Of a stretch of DNA of 13,911 nucleotides, positions 1 to 6,810 are shown in pieces. Every line of letters begins with the position of its first letter. The stretch's first letter is position 1. The DNA comes from an uncultured bacterium (GTDB taxonomy: Bacteria > Bacillota > Clostridia > Lachnospirales > Lachnospiraceae). The stretch lies in assembly GCA_905215155.1 (NCBI GenBank), contig CAJMPJ010000067.1, positions 1 to 13,911 of the forward strand, in the 5' to 3' direction. A program made the position numbers and the translations under genes. Under the pieces are notes generated by a model, which was not told the origin of the DNA, did not search any database, and saw only the letters and a list, made by a program, of their open reading frames with translations.

Positions 1-780
1 CTCGTCCTTAATCCCATCGCTGATCCCTATGTTCTTGGAATTTCATCAGGAGCATCATCTGGGGCGGCATGTGCCCTCCTTCTCCCTATTCCGTTTTTTA
101 ACGGCCAGTACCAAACCACATTTATGGCTATGATGGGGGCGGTCGTTTCCACGGTACTGGTCTATACCATGGCAAAGGTTGCAGGAGGAGGAAGGCTTCG
201 TCCTGTTACATTATTGCTTTCTGGTACAGCCATAAATGCGGTCATGAGTGCGGTGACAGGCTTCCTTATTTTTATTGCGAAAAGTTCCGAGAGCATTGCT
301 GCCGTTTATAACTGGCAGATGGGAAGTCTGGCTGCGTCCCAGTGGACCACGCTTGGGGTACCGGCCTTTGGAGTATTGACCGGACTGGTCCTCTGCATCT
401 GGCAGGCAGGCAACTTAAACATCATGATGATGGGAGACGAGGATGCAGCCGCACTCGGTCTGTCGGTAAAGCATTTCCGGATTGGGATGTTTTTGGTATG
501 CTCGGTCATTGTAGCTTCTCTTGTTTCCGTTACAGGAATCATAGGGTTTGTAGGGCTGGTAGTTCCCCACGTCGTACGGATGCTGGTCCGCTCCAGCAAC
601 AACCGGTTTGTAGTTCCTCTCAGCGCACTGGTCGGCTCCATTTATCTGATCTGGGCGGACTGTATGGCCCGAAGCGCTTTCGGGTCCGCAGAACTTCCCA
701 TCGGAATTATCACAGCCTTTGTGGGTGCACCCTTTTTCCTATATTTGATGATCCGGAAAAATTACGGAGCACAGGATTAA
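1..780 (+). CDS. FecCD-family iron/siderophore ABC transporter permease (5' end missing)
   Basis: The reading frame is open from base 1, so the start lies outside the window; 259 residues remain of a family that is usually about 330-350. The first visible residues, NPIADPYVLGISSGAS, match the conserved FecCD/BtuC segment after the first membrane helices. The C-terminal part has the cytoplasmic coupling-loop region IGFVGLVVPHVVRM and the late family motif around ELPIGIITAFVGAPFF. Hydrophobic stretches throughout indicate a polytopic inner membrane protein. By family it forms the channel through which a ferric siderophore, haem or cobalamin is imported, powered by the ATPase encoded 25 bases downstream. 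The exact substrate cannot be read from the sequence; the binding protein gene is presumably upstream. The ATG at position 124 is internal and is not the real start. Confidence 0.93.
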   Translation, partial: LVLNPIADPYVLGISSGASSGAACALLLPIPFFNGQYQTTFMAMMGAVVSTVLVYTMAKVAGGGRLRPVTLLLSGTAINAVMSAVTGFLIFIAKSSESIAAVYNWQMGSLAASQWTTLGVPAFGVLTGLVLCIWQAGNLNIMMMGDEDAAALGLSVKHFRIGMFLVCSVIVASLVSVTGIIGFVGLVVPHVVRMLVRSSNNRFVVPLSALVGSIYLIWADCMARSAFGSAELPIGIITAFVGAPFFLYLMIRKNYGAQD

Positions 781-805
781 ATGAATCAGTCAATAAAGGA
801 GAGAT

Positions 806-1558
806 ATGAAAATAGAATATCGTGACATCTGCGTCCGTCTGGGAGGAAAAAAAATCCTGCATCGTGTGAACTTAGAGGCTGAAAGCGGTAAAATAACAGG
901 GATCATCGGACCCAATGGCTGTGGAAAATCTACGTTGCTGAAGACAACCCTTGGCATATATCCAAAGGATTCCGGGGATATTTTTCTCGATGGTTCTTCA
1001 CTTAACGGTTACAGCAACAAACAGCTTGCATCACTCTATGGATATGTGGGTCAGGACAGCAGCTGTATCTTTGACTTTACCGTCTATGAAATCGTTTCTA
1101 TGGCCGTATCTACAAAAGGTAAAAAGAGAAAAAGAACAGAAACGGATATTGTAATGGATTCTTTAAAACGGCTGGGAATCGCTTCTATGAAGGACCGGAA
1201 CATTCAAAATCTCTCAGGCGGAGAAAGAAAAATGGTTTTTATAGCCAGAGCCTTTGCCCAGAACGTGGATACCATTATTCTTGATGAACCTACCAATCAC
1301 CTGGATATCAGGCACCAGCTATTTATTTTGGATACGTTGAAACGCAGTAAAAAAACCATTATAATTGTACTACATGATTTGCGGCTTGCCGCCCATTATT
1401 GCGACTGCCTTTATCTGTTGGACCAGGGAAAAAATGTGTGTCATGGAAAACCAAAAGAAGTATTAAAGAAAGAAACGGTCCGCCGGGTATTTGGTGTGGA
1501 CGGGTTTGCCTTTGAAAAAGAAGATGGAACCCTGGATTTTGATTTGCAGATGAATTAG
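806..1558 (+). CDS. FecE/FepC-type iron transporter ATP-binding protein
   Basis: This 250-residue ABC ATPase has all the standard motifs: Walker A GPNGCGKST (residues 35-43), Q-loop Gln83, signature LSGGE (136-140), Walker B IILDEP (157-162) and switch His190. The length and the closeness to BtuD/FecE/FhuC-type ATPases fit an importer ATPase that pairs with the FecCD permease just upstream. The start is supported by AAGGAG at 796-801, although the spacing to the ATG is only four bases. It is the last gene of the operon, because its stop codon runs directly into a strong terminator. The imported ligand is probably an iron chelate but is not proven by sequence. Expression control, perhaps by Fur or DtxR-type repressors, would sit upstream of the window. 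Confidence 0.94.
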   Translation: MKIEYRDICVRLGGKKILHRVNLEAESGKITGIIGPNGCGKSTLLKTTLGIYPKDSGDIFLDGSSLNGYSNKQLASLYGYVGQDSSCIFDFTVYEIVSMAVSTKGKKRKRTETDIVMDSLKRLGIASMKDRNIQNLSGGERKMVFIARAFAQNVDTIILDEPTNHLDIRHQLFILDTLKRSKKTIIIVLHDLRLAAHYCDCLYLLDQGKNVCHGKPKEVLKKETVRRVFGVDGFAFEKEDGTLDFDLQMN

Positions 1559-1608
1559 CTGAAACCGCCAATTGCAAGGGCTCGTAGTTGGCGGTTTTCC
1601 AGCTTTTT
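1558..1608 (+). terminator. Intrinsic terminator of the iron transporter operon
   Basis: The left arm 1558-1571 (GCTGAAACCGCCAA) pairs with 1588-1603, which reads TTGGCGGTTT, a two-base bulge, then CAGC. T residues follow at 1604-1608. The stem begins inside the stop codon of the ATPase gene. Confidence 0.9.
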
Positions 1609-1633
1609 ATTGAGTGCATTTTACCAAATAGTG

Positions 1634-1662
1634 TTGCTTAATCCCCCAAAGTACTTTATAAT
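1634..1662 (+). promoter_or_regulatory. Sigma-A type promoter of the radical SAM / DUF2344 / RNase G operon
   Basis: TTGCTT (1634-1639), a 17-base spacer, then TATAAT (1657-1662). It lies just after the upstream terminator and about 110 bases before the radical SAM start codon, and predicts transcription from about 1669. Confidence 0.75.
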
Positions 1663-1682
1663 TATGCAGTATATTATGAAAT

Positions 1683-1708
1683 AACAGGTAAATCTCCTGT
1701 TGTTTTTT
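1683..1708 (+). promoter_or_regulatory. Terminator-like hairpin in the leader of the radical SAM operon
   Basis: AACAGG (1683-1688) pairs with CCTGTT (1696-1701) across a seven-base loop, followed by G and six T residues (1703-1708). It falls about 15 bases after the predicted transcription start. The form is that of a weak intrinsic terminator or attenuator. With only six base pairs it could also be accidental. Confidence 0.4.
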
Positions 1709-1738
1709 GTATCCCTGCCACAATGCACCAATCATAAA

Positions 1739-1755
1739 ATGTGAACCATTCACAT
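1739..1755. repeat. Perfect 7-bp inverted repeat before the radical SAM gene
   Basis: ATGTGAA and TTCACAT flank a three-base CCA loop. The repeat ends five bases before the ribosome site AAAAGG of the gene starting at 1773. It could be an RNA hairpin next to the ribosome site or an operator. No known regulator is recognised. Confidence 0.45.
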
Positions 1756-1772
1756 GTAAAAAAGGAATTACC

Positions 1773-3638
1773 ATGAAAAAATTAGCTTTAAGTGATGAAA
1801 TCTTAATGAAAATCGAGAAACCTGCACGCTATATCGGCAATGAGTTCAACATGGCCAAAAAGGATCCGGCTGCGGTGGAGGTTCGTTTTGCCATGTGTTT
1901 CCCTGATGTATATGAAATTGGAATGTCTCATCTGGGAATGCAGATTTTATATGATATGTTCAACCGCAGAGATGATATTTACTGCGAACGTATTTTTTCC
2001 CCGTGGACCGATCTGGATAAGATTATGCGGGAACAGAACATCCCTCTTTTTGCCCTGGAATCACAGGACCCAATAAAGGAATTTGATTTTATCGGAATCA
2101 CGCTTCAGTATGAGATGAGTTATACCAACATCCTGCAGGTCCTTGACTTAGGCCAGATTCCGCTTCATACCGCAGACCGCAGAGAGGAAGATCCAATCAT
2201 TATCGGCGGCGGGCCATGCGCTTATAATCCCGAACCTTTGGCCGAGTTTTTTGATCTGTTTTATATTGGCGAAGGGGAAACCGTCTATTTTGACCTGATC
2301 GACCGCTACAAGGAAAATAAGAAAAACGGCGGAAGCCGCAAAGAATTTCTTGAGATGGCCGCTGAAATAGAGGGCATCTATGTTCCTGCTTTTTACGATG
2401 TATCATACAACGAAGACGGTACCATTAAAAGCATGAAGCCGAACAATCCTCATGCAAAAGAAAAAGTCAGAAAACAGCTGGTAACGAATATGGATGATGC
2501 TTTCTATATTGAAAAACCCATTGTTCCTTTTATAAAAGTTACCCAGGACCGTGTGGTGCTGGAGATCCAGAGAGGCTGTATCCGCGGCTGCCGTTTCTGC
2601 CAGGCCGGTAACGTATACCGCCCGTTAAGAGAACACAGCCTGGAGTATTTAAAGGATTATGCCTATAAATTATTAAAAAGCACCGGACACGAGGAAATTT
2701 CCTTAAGCTCTTTAAGTTCCAGTGATTATTCTCAATTAGAGGGAATTGTGAATTTCCTTATTGATGAATTTAAGGACAAAGGGGTGAATATTTCTCTTCC
2801 ATCCCTTCGAATTGATGCTTTTTCCCTGGAGGTTATGAGCAAGGTGCAGGATATCCGCAAAAGCAGTCTGACATTTGCGCCGGAAGCGGGGTCGCAGCGG
2901 CTTCGAGATGTTATCAACAAAGGGTTGACCGAAGAAGTCATATTAAAAGGTGCCAGTGAAGCATTTCAGGGCGGTTGGAACCGGGTCAAGCTTTATTTTA
3001 TGTTAGGTCTGCCAACTGAAACCGTAGAAGATATGGAAGGCATTGCCGAGTTATCTGAAAAAGTTGCAGAAACTTATTATGAAATTCCAAAGGAACAGAG
3101 AAACGGAAAGGTTCAGGTAGTCGCAAGCTCCTCCTTCTTTGTACCAAAGCCGTTTACTCCTTTCCAGTGGGCAAGAATGTGTACAAAAGAGGAATTTTTA
3201 GAAAGAGCCTACATTGTCAAGGACAAGTTCCGGACAATGCTGAATAAAAAGAGCCTGAAATACAATTATCATGAAGCGGATTTGACCGTTTTGGAAGGTG
3301 TACTGGCACGAGGTGACAGAAAAACCTCTGCTTTGATCGAAGAAGCCTATAAAAACGGTGCCATTTATGATTCCTGGGGAGAGCACTTTAAAAATGATAT
3401 CTGGATGAAAGCCTTTGAAAGCTGCGGACTTGATCCGGATTTCTATACCACAAGAGAAAGGGACTTAGAGGAAGTATTCCCCTGGGATTTCATTGATTCC
3501 GGAGTGACCAAAGAATTTTTAAAAAGAGAATGGCAGAACGCCATCGGCGAAAAAGTAACTCCCAACTGCCGGCAGCATTGTACCGGGTGTGGAGCCATGA
3601 GTTTCAAAGGAGGGATCTGCTATGAAGCTAAGAATTAA
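1773..3638 (+). CDS. B12-binding-like radical SAM protein, TIGR03960 family
   Basis: The start is taken as the ATG at 1773, which has AAAAAGG a few bases upstream; the frame is open further upstream, but that stretch is leader sequence. The protein has 621 residues. Residues about 1-240 resemble the cobalamin-binding-like N-terminal domain, including GGGPCAYNPEP at 145-155 and a following IGEGE. The radical SAM cluster is C269-x3-C273-x2-C276 within RGCIRGCRFCQAG, which would hold a [4Fe-4S] cluster cleaving S-adenosylmethionine. The C-terminus has four further cysteines (C599, C603, C606, C616) that could bind metal. The next gene, encoding a DUF2344 protein, overlaps it by 17 bases; in some bacteria the two are one fused protein, which argues for a joint function. 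The substrate of this family is unknown to me. An RNA or ribosome related role is only suggested by the RNase G neighbour. Confidence 0.92.
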   Translation: MKKLALSDEILMKIEKPARYIGNEFNMAKKDPAAVEVRFAMCFPDVYEIGMSHLGMQILYDMFNRRDDIYCERIFSPWTDLDKIMREQNIPLFALESQDPIKEFDFIGITLQYEMSYTNILQVLDLGQIPLHTADRREEDPIIIGGGPCAYNPEPLAEFFDLFYIGEGETVYFDLIDRYKENKKNGGSRKEFLEMAAEIEGIYVPAFYDVSYNEDGTIKSMKPNNPHAKEKVRKQLVTNMDDAFYIEKPIVPFIKVTQDRVVLEIQRGCIRGCRFCQAGNVYRPLREHSLEYLKDYAYKLLKSTGHEEISLSSLSSSDYSQLEGIVNFLIDEFKDKGVNISLPSLRIDAFSLEVMSKVQDIRKSSLTFAPEAGSQRLRDVINKGLTEEVILKGASEAFQGGWNRVKLYFMLGLPTETVEDMEGIAELSEKVAETYYEIPKEQRNGKVQVVASSSFFVPKPFTPFQWARMCTKEEFLERAYIVKDKFRTMLNKKSLKYNYHEADLTVLEGVLARGDRKTSALIEEAYKNGAIYDSWGEHFKNDIWMKAFESCGLDPDFYTTRERDLEEVFPWDFIDSGVTKEFLKREWQNAIGEKVTPNCRQHCTGCGAMSFKGGICYEAKN

Positions 3639-4332
3639 ATTTTCCAAACATGGACCTGTAAAGTTTATCGGACATCTGGATGTGATGCGTTACTTCCAAA
3701 AAGCCATAAGAAGAGCAGGCATTGATATTAAATACAGCGAAGGGTTCAGCCCTCATCAAATCATGTCCTTTGCGGCACCTTTGGGCGTAGGACTTACAAG
3801 CAATGGAGAATACATGGACATTGAAGTGAATTCCATGACGGATACCAAAACCCTGATGGACCAGTTAAATGCTGCCATGGTTGACGGAATCCATATTTTG
3901 GAATGCCGCATCTTAGAGGAACGTGCGAAAAATGCCATGTCTCTGGTAGCTGCCGCTGACTATACCCTGACGTTTCGAGAGGGAAAACAGCCGGAGGATA
4001 AGGAAGGATTTTTTAAGGGGCTGGAAGCATTTATCAATCAGCCTCAGATCGTTATAATGAAGAAAACCAAAAAAGGGGAGAAGGAGGTTGACATTAAGCC
4101 AGGAATTTACCAGCTTTCTGTCAATGACGAAACCATCTTCATGAAAGTATCTGCCGGTAGTGCGGATAACTTAAAACCGGATCTGGTGATGGAGGCTTAT
4201 TATAACTTCCTGGGGCTTCCTTTGCCTGAATTTGCATTTCATGTTCAGAGAGAGGAAGTTTATGCCAATACCGGAGACGAAGAGAACCGTATCCTTGTGC
4301 CTCTGGGCCAATTAGGTGAGTCCTGTGAGTAA
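3622..4332 (+). CDS. DUF2344 / TIGR03936 family protein, partner of the radical SAM protein
   Basis: This is a 236-residue soluble protein with no obvious membrane segment. The N-terminal block is typical of the family: FSKHGPVKFIGHLDVMRYF, then RRAGI, YSEGFSPH, FAAPLGVG and the EYMDIE strand, all within about the first 75 residues. No known catalytic motif is visible. Translation starts inside the 3' end of the radical SAM gene, with AAAGGAGGG at 3605-3613 in front of the ATG, so the two are probably translationally coupled. The end overlaps the start region of the RNase G gene. The family is found fused to the radical SAM protein in some lineages, so it may be a substrate-binding or structural partner. 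The biochemical function is not known to me. Confidence 0.88.
   Translation: MKLRIKFSKHGPVKFIGHLDVMRYFQKAIRRAGIDIKYSEGFSPHQIMSFAAPLGVGLTSNGEYMDIEVNSMTDTKTLMDQLNAAMVDGIHILECRILEERAKNAMSLVAAADYTLTFREGKQPEDKEGFFKGLEAFINQPQIVIMKKTKKGEKEVDIKPGIYQLSVNDETIFMKVSAGSADNLKPDLVMEAYYNFLGLPLPEFAFHVQREEVYANTGDEENRILVPLGQLGESCE
4314..4327 (+). promoter_or_regulatory. Ribosome binding site that decides the RNase G start (GTG at 4325)
   Basis: AGGTGA at 4314-4319 lies five bases before the GTG at 4325. The alternative GTG at 4316 overlaps this element and has no Shine-Dalgarno sequence of its own. Confidence 0.65.
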
Positions 4333-5512
4333 GCTGATTATAACAAGATGGAACGGCTCTGTTCTTACCCTCCTTCATTCTGGAAAAGAAGCGATACAGA
4401 TTCAAATCGAATCAGAAGAGAACCAATCTGTTCTTGGCAATATCTATATTGGAAAAGTGAATAAAATTGTAAAAAATATTAACGCTGCCTTCGTAGATAT
4501 GGGACAGGGGCAGATGGGGTATCTAAAACTCGGCGATAATATGGTCCATTTTGCAGACGGCCGCCCTTGCGGCACAAAACTGCGGCAGGGAGATGAGATC
4601 ATCGTTCAGGTTGAACGTGATGCTGTGAAATCCAAAGCACCGGTCCTCACCGGAAACTTAAATATCACAGGCCGTTATTTTGTTTTGACTTCAGGAAAAA
4701 AGCAGATCGGTTTTTCCTCTAAGATCACGGATCAGGCATGGAAGCAGAAGTTGAAGTCTCAACTGGAACCTGTAAAAGGGGAGGACTTCGGAATTATTGT
4801 AAGGACCAATGCCCACGGTGCTTCGGAGGAGGAACTTCAGAACGAACTGAAAGACCTTATGGATACCCTTGAGAAATTATTAAAAGATGCCAGATACAGA
4901 ACCTGCTACAGCTTGCTGTACAGTGCCGCACCTTCGTATTTGACCGGCTTAAGAGACAGTTTTAAATCCACGCTTGAGGCTGTGGTCACAGATGAACCTG
5001 ATATTTATGAAGCTGTGAAAGATTATCTGGTTCAGAATCAGCCGGAGGATTTGAACCTTCTGGTTTATTATGAAGATCCTCTGCTTCCCCTTTCAAAGCT
5101 TTACCGGATTGATAAAACTCTGGAAGAGGCATTGGGGAAAAGAGTCTGGTTAAAATCAGGCGGTTATCTGGTGATTGAACCAACAGAAGCGTTGACCGTT
5201 ATTGATGTAAATACCGGAAAGTATTCCGGAAAGAAAGAGATGCGGGATACGATCATGAAGATTAATCTGGAATCTGCAGAAGAAATCGGACATCAGCTCC
5301 GGCTGAGAAATTTATCCGGAATCATAATCATTGATTTCATTGACATGGATACGGAGGAAGACAGGAACAGACTGGTCACACGGCTTACGGATATTCTGTC
5401 AAAAGATCCGGTCAAAACAACGGTTGTGGAGATAACGAAGCTGAATCTTGTGGAAGTCACCAGAAAAAAAATACGAAAACCTCTATACGAGCAGATTTCC
5501 CAAATGCCATAA
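4325..5512 (+). CDS. rng: Ribonuclease E/G family endoribonuclease (short form)
   Basis: The protein has 395 residues if translation starts at the GTG at 4325, which has AGGTGA at 4314-4319 with five-base spacing; the GTG at 4316 adds three residues but lacks a ribosome site. It overlaps the end of the DUF2344 gene. Residues about 36-120 form the S1-like RNA-binding domain (NIYIGKVNKIVKNINAAFVD, then MGYLKLGD). The catalytic metal-binding aspartates of the family are seen as Asp294 in IDVNTGKYSG and Asp337 in IIIDFIDMD. The 43-residue spacing equals that of the E. coli pair as I remember it. The protein ends at EQISQMP soon after the conserved TRKK segment and lacks the CPxC zinc-link motif that tethers RNase E/G dimers. 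By family it cleaves single-stranded RNA in rRNA and mRNA processing. Confidence 0.92.
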   Translation: MSKLIITRWNGSVLTLLHSGKEAIQIQIESEENQSVLGNIYIGKVNKIVKNINAAFVDMGQGQMGYLKLGDNMVHFADGRPCGTKLRQGDEIIVQVERDAVKSKAPVLTGNLNITGRYFVLTSGKKQIGFSSKITDQAWKQKLKSQLEPVKGEDFGIIVRTNAHGASEEELQNELKDLMDTLEKLLKDARYRTCYSLLYSAAPSYLTGLRDSFKSTLEAVVTDEPDIYEAVKDYLVQNQPEDLNLLVYYEDPLLPLSKLYRIDKTLEEALGKRVWLKSGGYLVIEPTEALTVIDVNTGKYSGKKEMRDTIMKINLESAEEIGHQLRLRNLSGIIIIDFIDMDTEEDRNRLVTRLTDILSKDPVKTTVVEITKLNLVEVTRKKIRKPLYEQISQMP

Positions 5513-5517
5513 AAAGA

Positions 5518-5573
5518 ATGCAAATTAAATTCATTTAACTACATTTGCTTAAAAACTTGATTTAATTTTGCAT
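5518..5573. repeat. AT-rich inverted repeat between rng and the rplU promoter
   Basis: ATGCAAATTAAAT (5518-5530) is complementary, apart from a one-base bulge, to ATTTAATTTTGCAT (5560-5573). It begins five bases after the RNase G stop codon and ends ten bases before the rplU -35 box. No T-run follows on the + strand, so it is not a classic terminator, but it may protect the 3' end of the rng transcript. Confidence 0.5.
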
Positions 5574-5582
5574 AAAAAAATA

Positions 5583-5611
5583 TTGACATAACTGCCATAG
5601 AATGCTATATT
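5583..5611 (+). promoter_or_regulatory. Consensus promoter of the rplU-prp-rpmA operon
   Basis: Perfect TTGACA (5583-5588), a 17-base spacer and TATATT (5606-5611). This very strong sigma-A type signal suits a ribosomal protein operon and predicts a start near 5618. Confidence 0.88.
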
Positions 5612-5617
5612 AATTAA

Positions 5618-5698
5618 GTATGCCGCACAATGAGGTCTAAAAGTTTTCATAATTTATGAAACACCGAAGTTGGCGAGTAATGATAATAGGAGGTGCCA
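5618..5698 (+). ncRNA. L21-type ribosomal protein leader RNA
   Basis: The leader between the promoter and rplU folds as nested helices. A central hairpin TTTCATA / TATGAAA (5644-5660) is enclosed by GGT (5634-5636) with ACC (5663-5665), and by GCC (5622-5624) with GGC (5672-5674). The ribosome site AGGAGGT (5688-5694) lies at its 3' side. Rfam describes an L21 leader in this position in Firmicutes, thought to let L21 repress its own operon by mimicking its rRNA site. The assignment rests on position and foldability; I could not score it against the family model. Confidence 0.65.
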
Positions 5699-5699
5699 T

Positions 5700-6008
5700 A
5701 TGTACGCGATTATTGCAACAGGTGGAAAGCAGTACAAAGTAGCGGAAGGCGATATCATTAAAGTAGAGAAGCTTGGTGTTGACGCTGGCGAAGCTGTCAC
5801 ATTTGATCAGGTTCTTGTTGTAAACAATGGTGAATTAGCAGTTGGTTGCCCAACCGTAGCAGGTGCTACCGTAACCGGTACAGTTGTGAAGGAAGGCAAA
5901 GCTAAGAAGATTATTGTTTACAAGTATAAGAGAAAGTCCGGATACCATAAGAAAAACGGTCACAGACAGTCTTATACACAGGTTAAGATCGAAAAGATCA
6001 ATGCTTAA
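5700..6008 (+). CDS. rplU: 50S ribosomal protein L21
   Basis: This 102-residue protein has the standard L21 length and sequence, from [20 protein letters not shown] to the basic C-terminal block [17 protein letters not shown], which contacts 23S rRNA. The ATG at 5700 follows AGGAGGT with five-base spacing. The frame can be extended upstream to a TTG at 5670, but that segment is part of the leader RNA. It is the first gene of the three-gene operon rplU-prp-rpmA and is probably controlled by the L21-type leader in front of it. The Prp start codon follows two bases after the stop, so the two genes are probably translationally coupled. Confidence 0.98.
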   Translation: MYAIIATGGKQYKVAEGDIIKVEKLGVDAGEAVTFDQVLVVNNGELAVGCPTVAGATVTGTVVKEGKAKKIIVYKYKRKSGYHKKNGHRQSYTQVKIEKINA

Positions 6009-6010
6009 TT

Positions 6011-6349
6011 ATGATTAGAGTAACCGTATTTGTTGATTCAGAACAGAATTATACAGGAATTCAAATGGTAGGACATGCAGGTCTTGCAGATGATCCTCAG
6101 GATGGACAGGAACTTGTCTGTGCTGCAGTATCAGCTCTTACATTCAACATGTCCAACAGCGTAGAGCAATTTACAGAAGATTCCTTTGAAGTAGATCAGG
6201 AAGAAAAGACAGGTGCTTTTCATTTCCGTTTCACTTCGCCGATTAGTTCCGAGTCACGACTCCTTATGAATTCTCTCATATTTGGTTTACAGGATATTGA
6301 GGAGGAATATGGAGAACCATATATTAAAATCCGATTTAAGGAGGTGTAA
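6011..6349 (+). CDS. prp: Ribosomal-processing cysteine protease Prp (YsxB family)
   Basis: This 112-residue protein of the YsxB/Prp family is encoded between L21 and L27, as in other Firmicutes. Prp removes the N-terminal extension of L27 in S. aureus. The catalytic pair is visible as His22 in VGHAG and Cys37 in ELVCAAVSAL. The spacing is about three residues longer than the His22/Cys34 pair that I recall for S. aureus Prp. The start codon is two bases after rplU and lacks a clear ribosome site, so it probably depends on coupling to rplU translation. That would keep the protease below L21/L27 levels. Its expected substrate, an L27 with the sequence LQFFAHKK, is encoded immediately downstream. 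Confidence 0.94.
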   Translation: MIRVTVFVDSEQNYTGIQMVGHAGLADDPQDGQELVCAAVSALTFNMSNSVEQFTEDSFEVDQEEKTGAFHFRFTSPISSESRLLMNSLIFGLQDIEEEYGEPYIKIRFKEV

Positions 6350-6352
6350 GTT

Positions 6353-6643
6353 ATGTTAAAAATGAACCTTCAATTTTTCGCTCATAAAAAGGGTGTTGGT
6401 TCTACCAAAAACGGTAGAGATTCCGAGTCCAAAAGATTAGGTGCCAAAAGAGCTGATGGTCAGTTTGTATTAGCAGGCAATATTCTTTACAGACAGCGTG
6501 GAACTCATATCCATCCAGGCATCAACGTAGGCCGCGGCGGTGATGATACATTATTCGCTTTAGTGGATGGCGTTGTTAGATTTGAGAGAAAAGGCAGAGA
6601 CAAAAAGCAGGTTTCTGTTTATCCAAAAGTAATTAACGAATAA
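6353..6643 (+). CDS. rpmA: 50S ribosomal protein L27 with Prp-cleaved N-terminal extension
   Basis: This 96-residue L27 starts [20 protein letters not shown]. The first nine residues are the Firmicutes-type extension, and the expected cleavage is between Phe9 and Ala10. Removal exposes the N-terminus that reaches the peptidyl transferase centre of the 50S subunit. The rest of the sequence ([42 protein letters not shown]) is highly conserved. The ATG has a strong AAGGAGGTG at 6338-6346, inside the end of prp. The gene is followed by a terminator, so it closes the L21 operon. Presence of the extension together with prp in the same operon is consistent and expected. Confidence 0.98.
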   Translation: MLKMNLQFFAHKKGVGSTKNGRDSESKRLGAKRADGQFVLAGNILYRQRGTHIHPGINVGRGGDDTLFALVDGVVRFERKGRDKKQVSVYPKVINE

Positions 6644-6649
6644 TTGGAC

Positions 6650-6682
6650 CGGCTTCATACCTTATGTATGGAGCCGTTTTTT
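6650..6682 (+). terminator. Intrinsic terminator after rpmA
   Basis: CGGCTTCATAC (6650-6660) pairs with GTATGGAGCCG (6666-6676), with one G-T wobble and a five-base loop, followed by six T residues (6677-6682). Confidence 0.93.
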
Positions 6683-6684
6683 AC

Positions 6685-6711
6685 GATACAGATAATAAAT
6701 TTATCTGTATC
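6685..6711. repeat. Perfect 11-bp inverted repeat between rpmA and obg
   Basis: GATACAGATAA (6685-6695) and TTATCTGTATC (6701-6711) are exact reverse complements around TAAAT. The repeat begins two bases after the T-run of the rpmA terminator. It may be a back-up terminator, since a loose T-rich stretch (TTCCTATTTT) follows, or an operator for obg. Confidence 0.6.
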
Positions 6712-6810
6712 TTCCTATTTTCGATGCTCATGTTCAATTTAGTTTTTATCCTCTTAAGAACGGGGTGGAACCTAAATTTCAGATAAAGTAGAAAGGGAAC
6801 AGGTGAATGA

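Noticed and set aside
342..809. Long frames overlapping the permease on both strands, and similar overlapping frames elsewhere
   Set aside because: Their translations look like no protein family, and each lies over a clearly conserved gene in another frame.
781..825. Fourteen-codon frame ATGAATCAG between the permease and the ATPase
   Set aside because: It starts right after the permease stop without its own ribosome site and overlaps the ATPase start; it is probably chance.
1707..1772. N-terminal extension of the radical SAM gene by 22 codons
   Set aside because: It has no ribosome site, runs through the leader hairpin, and the ATG at 1773 has a good ribosome site and begins the conserved sequence.
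5670..5699. Upstream TTG start for rplU
   Set aside because: L21 proteins begin at MYAII; the extension is part of the leader RNA and covers the ribosome site.
6760..6775. GGGTGGAACC upstream of obg, resembling the T-box antiterminator core
   Set aside because: The following GCG is missing, only about 75 bases separate it from the preceding terminator (too short for stem I), and there is no terminator or aminoacyl-tRNA-related gene downstream.
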